DNA of 64,000 bases, taken from contig NW_017265148.1 of assembly GCF_001638985.1 (NCBI RefSeq), positions 637,367 through 701,366 of the forward strand. The letters run 5' to 3'. Origin of the DNA: Phycomyces blakesleeanus NRRL 1555(-) (taxonomy: Eukaryota > Mucoromycota > Mucoromycetes > Mucorales > Phycomycetaceae). The notes below the pieces were generated by a model. It saw only the letters and a list, made by a program, of their open reading frames with translations. It was not told the DNA's origin and made no database searches. The translations under genes were made by a program, and so were the position numbers. Positions 36,127 through 46,651 of this stretch are shown here, in pieces (position 1 is the first letter of the stretch; the number at the start of each line of letters is the position of its first letter).

Positions 36127-39100
36127 ATGGCAGTAGCAGCAGAGAGCATAGTCTTCAATGACGAAGATAATGGCGACTCAATTGCCTATGTCGCTCCAGA
36201 ACCAGTTGTGAATGATATGAATGATCATGGCCAGGAACGGCTTCTAAAATATCTAGATCCTGAATTCCTCGATGCCACACCTGATTCGAAGACAAAATTT
36301 GCAGAAGAGATCGAAGCAGAAGAAGAGTTTGATCTCGATGAAGATCTTGAAGAAAATGAGGGCGAGGATGATAAGCTCATAACAATGATGTGCCCTCGCG
36401 AATACCAATTTGAACTTTACCAACGAGCGTTGGAGGATAATGTTATTGCTGTTCTAGACACAGGAAGTGGAAAGACACTTATTTCTGTCATGCTGATTAA
36501 GGAGATTGCAGCAAGAGAGCGCGAAGCTCGTATGACAAGACGTTCGGTAAAACAAAACAAAGAACAATACTTTAGGGATCCTGCATATTTATTTGTCCGT
36601 TAAAACACTAGACAAAACTTGCGTTCTTTCTTGTGGATCGAGTACCACTTGTTTTCCAGCAGTCTGAAGTGATTAAAGCAAACTGTGATGTGGTATTGGA
36701 ACAAATGTGTGGCGAAATGAACGTAGATAATTGGTCTGAGAAAAAATGGAAGACAATTTATGAAGAAAGCGACGTGTGCGTAATGACAGCCCAGATATTC
36801 TTGGATACATTGCGACATGGATTTATTACACTGAACAGTGTAAGTATTTCTAATCACAAATTTACCCAGGCTTTGTACTAAAAAAAAATGGGAAAAATCC
36901 TTCAGGTAAATTTGATTGTGTTTGATGAATGCCATCATGCTACAAAGAAACATCCCTACAATCTTATTATGCGAGAGTTTTATGACCGGTGCAGAGCTGA
37001 TGAACGGCCAAAGATTTTTGGAATGACGGCCTCTCCAATGCATTCAAAGACAGGCGTGTACTTTAGTGCAACGTAAGGTTTTTTTTTATTAATTTATTTT
37101 CTTGTAAAATACCAATGCATTTATTAAATTACTAACATATTAACTGATTGATAAAAAACAAAGGCAGCTCGAACAGAACTTGAACAGTCGAATCTACACA
37201 GCTGCAAATCTAGAAGAGCTCCAGACAGCCATAAAGCTACCTGACGAATATGAGGCATCATTTAGCCCATCGCCTGGTTTCCCGCCAACAGAATTGACAA
37301 GACGTGCACGCGAAAAGTTGAGCCACATTAAACGGTTTGAAAGAGTGTTTCAAGTTACTACTGAAGTAGCAGATCATCTTGGTCCATGGTGCGGAGACCG
37401 ACTGTGGCAAAGTATTCTTGAAAACATGGTGGATAAAATGCTGTTAGATACAAAAGGTCAACCCAGAGAAAACTTGTGTGATGACGATCAAGCTTTATAT
37501 GAGATTTATCAGCTATCATTGGCTGAAGCACCATCAAATCCTGATATTACCAACAAACGTATATTTACTCCGAAGACAATGAAGCTTCTTCAGCTCCTAA
37601 AAGTTCTTCAACACCTCCCTGAATTCTGTGGAATCATCTTTGTAGAACGAAGACATACGGCAATCGCTCTGAATTTATTGATCAAATCAATTGATCTTTT
37701 CAAGATATTTAGATGTGATCTTTTAATCGGCCACGGTAGTTCTGAAGAAGGCGACACCAAAATGAGATACCAAGATCAAAACAGAATGATAAAAAAATTT
37801 CGATCAGGTGAGCTTAACTTATTGATTGCTACTAATGTGGCCGAAGAAGGACTAGACATCCAACCTTGCAACGTCGTAATCCGGTAAATACTAGACTAAC
37901 GTACTTGAAAAAAAATCAAAATTTTAAACTATGTTTTATTGACAGCTTCGACTTTTTCACCACCCTTATTGCGTATATTCAGTCGCGCGGACGTGCTAGA
38001 AAACCGGATTCGAAGTATATAATTCTCACTGACGAGTCTAACATGGGACAACGTGGAATGCTGAGTAGATTCCGTGACCTTGAAAACGAAATGAAAGATT
38101 TTTGTAGAATGTTACCGGAGGATAGAAATGTAGCCAACAAGTTCCTCCAGGGCATGCCACTAACTGATGATAGTGGAGACTCGGACGACTCAGAAGATGA
38201 GGACTGTGAAAAGGTGTTTATTGTGCCCGCGACGGGTGCAATGATTACAATGGAATCTGCTGTGCCATTATTGCATCGTTATTGTGGTACCTTACCATCT
38301 GATCAATTCTCTTTACTCAAACCGGTTTTTGAGATTACGTCTACTTCCGATGGGTTCCAGTGCATTGTACACTTACCCACCAATGCGGTTGTCACAGGCG
38401 CAACATCCCAACCGACACAAACAAAAACAACTGCAAAAAAGCTAGCCGCCCTAGAGACATGTATCCTGCTGTTTGAAGCCAAAGCCTTTAACGATCACTT
38501 GCTGCCAAATAATCCAAAGCGTGAGTTATTGGGTGAGATGGCTCCATTATTGGACAAGAACGGATTGGTAGTCGGTAGTCGTAGAAGGCGCGGAGTGTAC
38601 GAGAAACGAACACCCAGGTTCTGGAAACCGATTGTGGAAGAACTAGAACTTGAAGATGAAGAACTCAAACCCTCTGATCCCCAAGATGATGCTGTATTCG
38701 ATACTAATCCCGAAACTGCTCTTGTAAACCTTCAGCCAAGAATTAAACCTGAGAAAAAGAAAAAGAGTGGTTTGTCCCATATGCCATTGATTATCGACGA
38801 GATTGAAGATGTAGATGGTTTACTAAACCCTGAAAACCAGCCAGAGGAAGGTGTCGATCCAAAGCTGATCCTTCCCATTCTAGAAGAAGAAGACGACGGT
38901 CCGTTTACACTGTGGTTCTCGGTGATAGAAGTTAACGTAGGACAAATGTTTGAAGGTCATGTACGTCGCATGTGTCTTTTGACTTGGAAGCCATTTCCCG
39001 ACTTACCCGAAATAGAGCTGTACTCGAAAGGCGAAACATTTACTGCAATAGTGCGTCCTTTAGAGGAGTCCGTGGATTATGATACTGATACTATCCTTGC

Positions 39101-41242
39101 CCTCTCTCACTACAATCTCAAATTATCTGCCGCTGTCACGAACAAGGAATTCGTATGCCAAGTTCGCAACTTCCCTTATTTTATTATTCCTCTTACTGTG
39201 TACAACGATCAAGAAATTGCCGAAGATTTATCGACACTAAAAGCATGTCAAGACAAGATCGATTGGGAAGAAATTAAACGAACAGTCGAACAAAAGGATT
39301 CAAAGATCGATCTGACTAATTCCTCTGATCTGACACTGGATGATTCAATCATAACTGACCCAGCTGATGGTAACCGCCGTTACTTTGTGAGACAGGTTGT
39401 TCATGAAATGCGGCCCCAATCCGATATACCACCCACTGAAGGAAAAAACCGAGAGGCTGGGTACACCACATTTGAAGAATATTATGAAAAGGAGCACGAC
39501 CTTCACGTAACTTTACCTGAACAGCCGCTAGTAAGCGTCCAGAAAGTGAGTAAGATGATGAATTACTTGCAGCCAACGGTCGGTATGATGGCCCAGCAAA
39601 AGGGTAGAACTGCAAACTATGTAATCCCCGAATTCTGTCACAAAGTACCCATCAGTGCAAGTGTGTACCAGTCGATGATGTTAATCCCTTCGTTAATGAC
39701 ACGGTTGGATTCATTCCTTCTTGCGAATGAAGCGCGCGAAAGATACAAAATACCGATCACAGACATTCAGATGCTCGAAGCTTACACAGCCCCTTCTGCA
39801 AGCATGAAGATGGACTATGAACGCCTTGAAACACTTGGTGATTCATTGCTAAAGTTTATTGCGACGATTCGATTGTACATCAACTTTCCATTTTGCCACG
39901 AGGGTGAATTGCATTGTTTGCGTATTAGAGTAATTTGTAACCGAGCATTGTATCGTTCTGCCAAACGATTGAAAATATATCGTTATGTGACCAGCCAAGC
40001 TTTCAATCGTCGATATTGGCGCCCTCATGGCTTTGTAGCCAAGTCGGATACCCCAGACACTCTCAAAGAGACTAAGACACACATGTTATCTGATAAGACA
40101 TTAGCTGATGTGGTGGAAGCCACGCTAGGAGCAGCATATCTGAGTAGTGGTCTAGAGGGTGGTCTAGAAACAGCTATTGCGATGCAAATTCCGTTTGATG
40201 ATATGAAAAAGTGGGGCGACTTTCTTCCAACTTATATCGATAGTCGTAAATCAGTTCCTGCAAGAGCAGAGATTAAGGCCCTGCGATCTGTTAATTTGCC
40301 AAAAGTGTATGAGGCGGCAGGATATACTTTTAAGCAGCCTTTGTTGTTAGTTGAGGCTCTGACTCATGCCAGTCTTCCCAATTCAACTGCTCCTTGTTAT
40401 CAGCGCCTGGAATTCCTTGGAGATGCTATTCTCGATTTTTTGGTAATCCGATACCTGTTTACAAAATACCCTACATTCGATCCTGGTATGATTACCGACA
40501 TCAAAGATTCATGCGTAAATAACCATGTACTTGGTATTATTTGCATTGAAACTGGGATGCACAAACACATTATTCATTATTCAAGCCGTCTTATCAGAGC
40601 AATTGAGCACTTTGTATCTGAAGTTGATGATCTCAAGAAGAAGGGTGAAGCCGTAGGAGAGTATTGGCGTGACTTTAGTATTCCTAAAGTCTTGTCCGAT
40701 ATTGTGGAGAGTATGCTTGGAGCTGTGTTTGTTGATGCAGGTTTCAATCTCGAGCCAGTGGAAAAACTATTCGATCTGTGGATCAGACCTATTTTCGACA
40801 AGTATGTTACACCTGAACTTATTCGAATCCACCCACTTCGGCAATTTACTACAGATTTGCAGAAATTTGGCTGCGAAGGATTTATGCTACGGTAAATTGC
40901 TTATACTTTTGATTATATATGTATATATCTAGAAAACCACCTAAAAACAGAAGATATAAAAGAAAAATGATAAACTAATATAGCTTTGTGTATTTTTACG
41001 TTTTTGTGTTTTTTAGTAACCATACCTCGACAGGTACCGGTCCAAAAAGTCAAAAATGTGTAATATTCTTGCACGACAAGCCCCTTGCGTGTGGTGCTGC
41101 TGATAATGTTAAGGCTGCGCGTCGTTTTGCAGCAGCAAAAGCCAACGAACGTCTAAAAGACGAACCCGACTTGTTGAAGCGCGTGTGTAATTGTAGCATC
41201 GGTTTGCGTCGACAGATGCAAGTAGAAGAAGATGATGACTAA
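36127..41242 (+). CDS. DCL: Dicer-like ribonuclease III
   Basis: Six exons: 36127-36546, 36612-36839, 36906-37072, 37164-37883, 37946-40891, 41017-41242; 1568 aa. An acidic N-terminus is followed by a DExD/H helicase: Walker [15 protein letters not shown] (about residue 112), VFDECHH (about 223), GMTASP, and helicase [20 protein letters not shown] with QSRGRARK (about 526). A Dicer dimerisation domain follows (about 575-650). RNase IIIa has [13 protein letters not shown] (about 1137) and [11 protein letters not shown]; RNase IIIb has [13 protein letters not shown] (about 1330) and [11 protein letters not shown]; the acidic catalytic residues are present in both. A dsRNA-binding domain (about 1490-1550) ends the protein. 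It cleaves dsRNA into small RNAs for silencing of transposons and viruses. A PAZ domain is not obvious by eye. No Argonaute or RdRP gene is nearby. Confidence 0.95.
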
Positions 41243-41444
41243 GTAGAAAGAAACGGAATGAATGAAAGAAAAGAGAAAGAAAGGGAATTGATTGCGGAGA
41301 TTTCATTGACGTCAGCATCTCATTCCAACCCATGCGGCAAAATTTTCTTCTGGCGGGCTCGCCTTTTTTCTTGTGTGCTTGTTTTATACAACTGTTTTTC
41401 CCCTTGTCTCTTACATTTATTTTTTTTAACCACCCATTTCCATA

Positions 41445-42062
41445 ATGCTTCGCGCTGCTTTTACTGGTGTTGCTGCCCGTGCTGTTGCCGTTCGCTCGGT
41501 TACTGTCTCTAGACCTATTGCCCAGGGTAAATTAAATACCATAATTACTTGATTAGAACCCACGAATATATAAACGCACGAAAAAAAAATTCAAACCTTT
41601 CTTTACACAATAAAAGAATAGAGGCTTTCAATATATACATATATATATATAATTATACAAACAAACATATATATATATATAATTCATTGATTAACCAATT
41701 TATTTTTATTTTTATATAACGACATAGTCATGGGTAAGCGTTTCTACTCTGGCCATGAGGACGAGAGCTTCGAGGCTTACACCGAGCGTTACGTCAAGTT
41801 CTTCGATGGCGTTGAGGATTTGTTCGAACTTCAGCGTGGTTTGAACAACGCTTTCGCTTACGATCTTGTCCCTGCTCCCAGTGTTGTCGAGGCTGCCCTC
41901 AAAGCCTCCCGTCGCGTTAATGATTATGCCACTGCCGTCCGTATCTTCGAAGGTCTTAAGGAGAAGGTCGAGAGTGAGAAGCAGTACGAGGAGTACCTCA
42001 AGGAGCTCGCACCTCTCAAGCAGGAATTGGGTGTTCTCACCAAGGAGGAGTTGGGCTTCTAA
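41445..42062 (+). CDS. COX6: Cytochrome c oxidase subunit 6 (Va-type)
   Basis: Two exons, 41445-41526 and 41728-42062 (201-nt intron), 138 aa. The presequence MLRAAFTGVAARAVAVRSVT directs it to mitochondria. The mature part shows ESFEAYTERYVKFFDGVEDL, FELQRGLNNAFAYDLVPAPS and ASRRVNDYATAVRIFEGLK, the family signature, and ends KQELGVLTKEELGF. It is a nuclear-encoded, matrix-facing subunit of complex IV (yeast Cox6, animal COX5A). Exon 2 uses GC-richer, C/G-ending codons compared with neighbours, consistent with high expression. Confidence 0.95.
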
Positions 42063-42440
42063 ACAAATTAAAGGTGTTAGAATGCTTAGTTTGCATACCA
42101 AAAAGAAAAGAAAAAAACCAAAAATCAAACCAAACCAAACCGAAAAGAATCGTCCATTTCCAACAACAGAAGGTTTTTGGGCATTTTTGTGATTAGAAAG
42201 ATAAGCGTTTATTCCTCAACAAAGATCGCAATATCCATCAACAATTGCTGTCATATTTTTTAAAAAAAGAAAGGATGAAAAAAGTATTGGATGAAAGTTG
42301 TATAAAAGAAGTGTGTGTATGTGTGTATGTGTGTTTTCAATATGTCGATCTTATCAGTGTAAGTGTATACAATTGTTCCAACAAACAATGTCGTAGCCAA
42401 TCAAAATCGATATATTTGGTCAATTAAGAATGATATTGTA

Positions 42441-42797
42441 GTAACACGTAAAGTACTTGAGTGAGGCAAAGTAGCTAGCTACAGTTTTAGAATAAGGAAA
42501 TATCTTCTAGCTTTAAGCGTTTAGAGAGGTGTTACTAGCTAATAAGGGCTATTATCCCAATTGAAGGCATGGTAACGAAGGACAATAAGCGACTACTTAA
42601 GAGGATGCGTTCTCAAGACAATAGAGCTGCACTCAGTATTTAATTAGGATGAGTCAAATAATATTCTCTGACTAGGCGTGTTGGGATGAAAATCAGGTGT
42701 CATAAATGGGAAAATGGAAAGGCGTTTTTAACGAGGTAAAGATATTGGTTTATTTTGTTTCACTAAACTCCCTTTGATAAGCTCTCTACTGCCAACT
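42441..42797. repeat. Dispersed repeat, copy B (about 357 bp)
   Basis: Same orientation and nearly the same length as copy A (28934-29290), with scattered substitutions. The sequence after it (CCAACTACCACTGTAGGAAA) also matches 60776-60796, so the repeat may extend further in other copies. Confidence 0.7.
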
Positions 42798-43069
42798 ACC
42801 ACTGTAGGAAAAGATCTACAAATACAGTAAAACACTATAAAAGTCGCACAATTCGAAAAGATTAGTCGCATCTTTAAGAGTTCCTGACCGTTATGAATGG
42901 ATTTTTTCTTCAAATAAACCGCACAGAAAAGCATTATTAGGCTATTAACCCATTAAACGTTCTGACACTATTCTTTTATAATGTATACTCAACTTTTTGT
43001 TTAAATATAAAAGAACATTGAAAAAAAATCCCAAAAATGCGCCTTATTTTTTCGAATTATGGGACATAT

Positions 43070-44567
43070 CACTACGGGAAAAAAGGGGTGTTTTTTGTAA
43101 TTGTGACTTCATTTTTGGCCTATAATAATTAAAAAATCACCAAAAAAATCAAAATGAAGCAGAAAATTCCACCACCACAAAAATTGGAAGCCAAATATGG
43201 TGGGTATGGTACCCAAACAATATTATTGGCCTAGAGAATTTTTCTTTCTATAATTTCGTGAGTTGAATATTTTTTCTTCCAAATAAAGGAGGAAAGAAGG
43301 TTTGGTCCTACTTCAAACTTTTTTGATCACAACAAAAAGCTGTTCAAGTAAGACAAAACATTGAATAAGGAAATGCGGAGGCTGTATTGTGTAATGAAAA
43401 AATAATTCTGTTAAAATTTGGTAAAGGCAACGATTTTCAGCATATAAAACGACTTTGTCAAAATTTGAAATAAGAAAAAATATACGATTTTTTTTGTTTC
43501 TTACATAATATTAGTAAAGAATGCCTAGCAAAGGCAACCTTCTAAGGCACAACTCAACCCAATGAAGATATAAATATATACACATATTTTTTTTAATAAG
43601 TTACAGCTGTAATTTCAATTATTTGCTATTAGAACATACCTCTTTAACTTATAAAAATAAGGCAAACCGAGAGAGAATGACTTCGCGTTGTTTCTTACTC
43701 TACTTTACCGACAAAAGTTTGTTCATTATGTGTTTTTACATATAGTATATTATCTTTTTAGGAAACGTGTCTATATATTCTTGTTTTTGAGGTATGTATA
43801 ATAAAAAAGCAATATTGTACTTTGTAATGCAGTTATTCATCTTGGGTCTCATTAGCTGACAATTAGCCTTTTCATCATCTGGTCAAAATGAGTTGAGGTA
43901 ATACCTGCACATCTAGTTTACAAAGTAATTGAATACTAACCATCTTTTATTCATTTTTACTTGTAGAGATTCTAACTTTTATGAAATTCATCTCGGCAAA
44001 CTCAAAGGTAAGCTTTCATTTGACTTATATTTTTAAGCTGGAAATACTCATTCATATTTATATTTTACTAGATTGTTCTTGTACTCCACTATTACGGGTG
44101 CTCTTAGGTGCTTTTGTCTTCAAGAATTATAAGGGATATAGACTCCATGACCCTATCTTTAGCTTAGAATAACTAGATTTAATTTATTATATATTTCTGC
44201 TCATAAATTATATGGTGTAGCTATAGCTTAGCATTTTTTTCTACTTTGAAACAAAAAATAAAAACCAATTTATTTGAAACACAATTTTTTTTGAACCATT
44301 TTTTTTTGAAAACGCATTTTTAAATCCGTGATTTATTTCGATCAGAATTTATCGCAGATAATTGTATCTATATATGGGCATGTAAGGTACATCTATATTC
44401 CTACACAAGAAATTTCTCTGGCGGTTATTTGTTAAAGAGCGGAGTTATAAACTAATCCATAACAGGCAGGAGGTGAAAAAGTGGGTAGGCGAAAAACACC
44501 CACCTGGACGACCTCCTGAGCGGACCCCCAATGAACCCCCGGAAGCACCTCTTTTTTTCCCGTAGTG
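43070..44567. mobile_element. Non-autonomous CACTA (En/Spm)-type DNA transposon, 1498 bp
   Basis: Ends are CACTACGGGAAAAAAGGGGTG on the left (first 20 nt shared but for one position) and the complement CACTACGGGAAAAAAAGAGG on the right. A 3-bp duplication TAT flanks the element (43067-43069 and 44568-44570). CACTA termini with a 3-bp duplication are the hallmark of the CACTA superfamily. No transposase is recognisable inside; the 63-aa frame at 43981-44172 has no known features. It was presumably mobilised in trans. Confidence 0.85.
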
Positions 44568-45446
44568 TATTGATACGAATCAAAATAAATTAAAATTATT
44601 GAAGTTACCTGTACATATGTGTGAAAGAGTTATATCAATCACACATTGTAAACAGAACAACGATTATACTTGTGATTGTAGCCGCTGGAATGAAGGATGA
44701 CGTTGGTTCCCGTTTTGCGCAGCAAACATATTGGTAAGCGAGCTCTGTTTAATAGCCGGAATTGCTTGATTGAACTCCATTAGTTTGATAAAACCAAAGT
44801 TTATTTTTTTAAAACGGTTATTCTGATTGGCGATTGTAATATAGACTATGAAAGTATTTATCAGTTTTGGAATCAGAAAAGAAATAAAGACATTTGAGCA
44901 TTTGATTTACACCGATTTTTATACCAAGAATATTAGAGAACTGTTTGAAGTTTCTTTGTATTGTTATGGCCAAGGATAAAGCGACGCTCCAACCTGTGTA
45001 ATCACGAGTATTTTTTGCACTTGTATTGTTTGTATTTGGTCCCCAGTTTAAACTCTTCTCCTTGTTTCCATTTCGTCTCTGTTGACGATGCGTGTTTGAT
45101 ATGTTCTATGAATCATTAGCCAAAGAGTATAAATACTTCTAGTATTTTTTATCAATAAAAAGCATCTTTCTTAAGCTCAAAAACTCTTTCTCTTTCTCTC
45201 TCAACAGACTAGTTGCCCAAACCAAGTCTTTTTTCAAACTTCTCGCTCATAGTCATTACAGTAAAGTGTTTCTACTCGAGAGGGAAACAAACTAAAATAT
45301 GTCTTAGACGAACCAAAATGTAACTGTAGAGAGTATGTTTACATTTTGTCGACAAAACGAGAATGGAATTTGGATAAAGAGAAGTTAGTTAGACAAAGTA
45401 AATATTAGAGAGGTTTGTGGACTCAGATTTGTAGAGTTGTACAAAA

Positions 45447-45824
45447 ATTAGAGGAGGTGTTATCTAATGGAAAAAGTGTGGCTGCTAAAAAATAAAGATT
45501 GGACAAACGCAGTAAAAAACAAAGCACTCCGGCAGCAGTTGTGGAAACCTATTAATTGATGAGAACATCATACTGTATCAAATATAAGAAAAATAAATCC
45601 TCATAAATTTCAATCTTTTTTTTTAATAAATTCGACCTTTAAAGATCGAATAAATTAATTACATATACAATAGACACTCCTGGCTACCCTATACCTTAAT
45701 TTGAGAGTGAGAGAATAAGCTTGATTTTGAGGAAATAATTAATGGAAAATGTTAGTGGAAAATTAGGAAATTCGTAATTTTCCACATACATTTTCCACTA
45801 AATCGCATCAACTGTGCAGGGGCC

Positions 45825-45856
<32 letters not shown>

Positions 45857-45989
45857 ATATGTGACAGAGGTGCAAGCACTTGTCCTCGCATCAACTAAGA
45901 AAAACGTATAACAATTATTGGATATTAAATCGCCGTTTACATTAAAAATTGATAAAATATTCAATTTTCCATTAGATAACACCTCTAAT
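45447..45989. mobile_element. Inverted-repeat element (543 bp) enclosing a U6 fragment
   Basis: Left end ATTAGAGG then TGTTATCTAATGGAAAA (with an extra 3 nt, AGG, between them); the complement of the right end is ATTAGAGGTGTTATCTAATG followed by GAAAA. The interior has a second inverted repeat at about 45742-45799 (TGGAAAATGTTAGTGGAAAA and its near complement) and the U6 fragment at 45815-45886. Non-coding. It directly abuts a truncated MITE end at 45990. Confidence 0.75.
45815..45886 (-). pseudogene. 3'-truncated U6 snRNA fragment
   Basis: The minus strand reads GTGCTTGC...ATTAAAATTGGAACGATACAGAGAAGATTAGCATGGCCCCTGCAC in several blocks; the core with the ACAGAGA box and the AGATTAGCATGGCCCCTGC stretch is identical to conserved U6. 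The part that should follow (AGGATGACACGC and the 3' end) is absent, so it cannot fold the internal stem-loop or function. A perfect 11-bp direct repeat TCGCATCAACT flanks it (45804-45814 and 45887-45897), as expected of a target duplication. Confidence 0.85.
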
Positions 45990-46428
45990 TACTATGAAAA
46001 GTAATTTTTCTTTCAATTCCCTCGACAATTCCCTCGTAAGCTGGTGAATGGCATAATACGACTGAGTCCCCCTTCTATTTATTTCTTTACATATTCCCCC
46101 CCCCCCCCTCATATTTAGGCGGTTTACTTTTTATTTTCATTTCAATTATTCCTCCGCTCTCATTGGGTTACCTATATACCATAGTGCGCAAAACCTAGAA
46201 AAACTTACAATAAACTATTTTCACCTGCATATATATATATTTATTTAAACGAATGTGTGCATTTTAACTATGACATTTGTTTTTATGACTAAAATTTAAA
46301 GCTAATAATACAGAAATAAGTAAGTAAGGTGAAAAGATATTGAGAAAGTAAGTAAGTGAAAGGGAAGATGGGAAGATGGGAAAGAGTAGGTTGAAGGAGA
46401 TGGAAAATTTTCTTTGGGCCAAGTCACT

Positions 46429-46440
46429 CCCCCCCCCCCC
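46429..46440. repeat. Poly-C tract, 12 nt
   Basis: Uninterrupted C run about 210 bp upstream of the m-AAA protease ATG; a 13-nt C run lies at 46096-46108. Confidence 0.85.
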
Positions 46441-46651
46441 TTCACCAGCATTGTGTATTCTAATTTATTTATATTTATTTGTTAATAAATAAAATAAAAT
46501 GATTGGAAGAGATGATTCTAGCGAAGTTTAAAAATTGTAAATAAACTGAAATGAAATTTGACAATAAAACAAGGAACGGAAAACAGCCAAAGAAGTCTTT
46601 ATATTGTTTGGGTTCCAGTCCAACCTATCTTACTTCTATCCCTTATCGATC

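Larger units (their letters stand above)
42063..46651. other. Mobile-element island between COX6 and the m-AAA protease gene
   Basis: 4.6 kb without an intact gene. It contains dispersed repeat copy B (42441-42797), a CACTA-type element (43070-44567), an inverted-repeat element with a U6 fragment (45447-45989), a MITE end (45990-46053) and two poly-C tracts (46096-46108, 46429-46440). Listed separately. Confidence 0.6.

Noticed and set aside
44619..45230. Possible solo LTR (GTATAAATAC at 45127 and AATAAAAAG at 45152 suggest promoter and poly-A sites)
   Set aside because: No defined TG...CA ends, target duplication or second copy in the window.
46604..46651. Upstream extension of the m-AAA protease frame
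   Set aside because: It has no ATG; the start at 46652 begins a good mitochondrial presequence.
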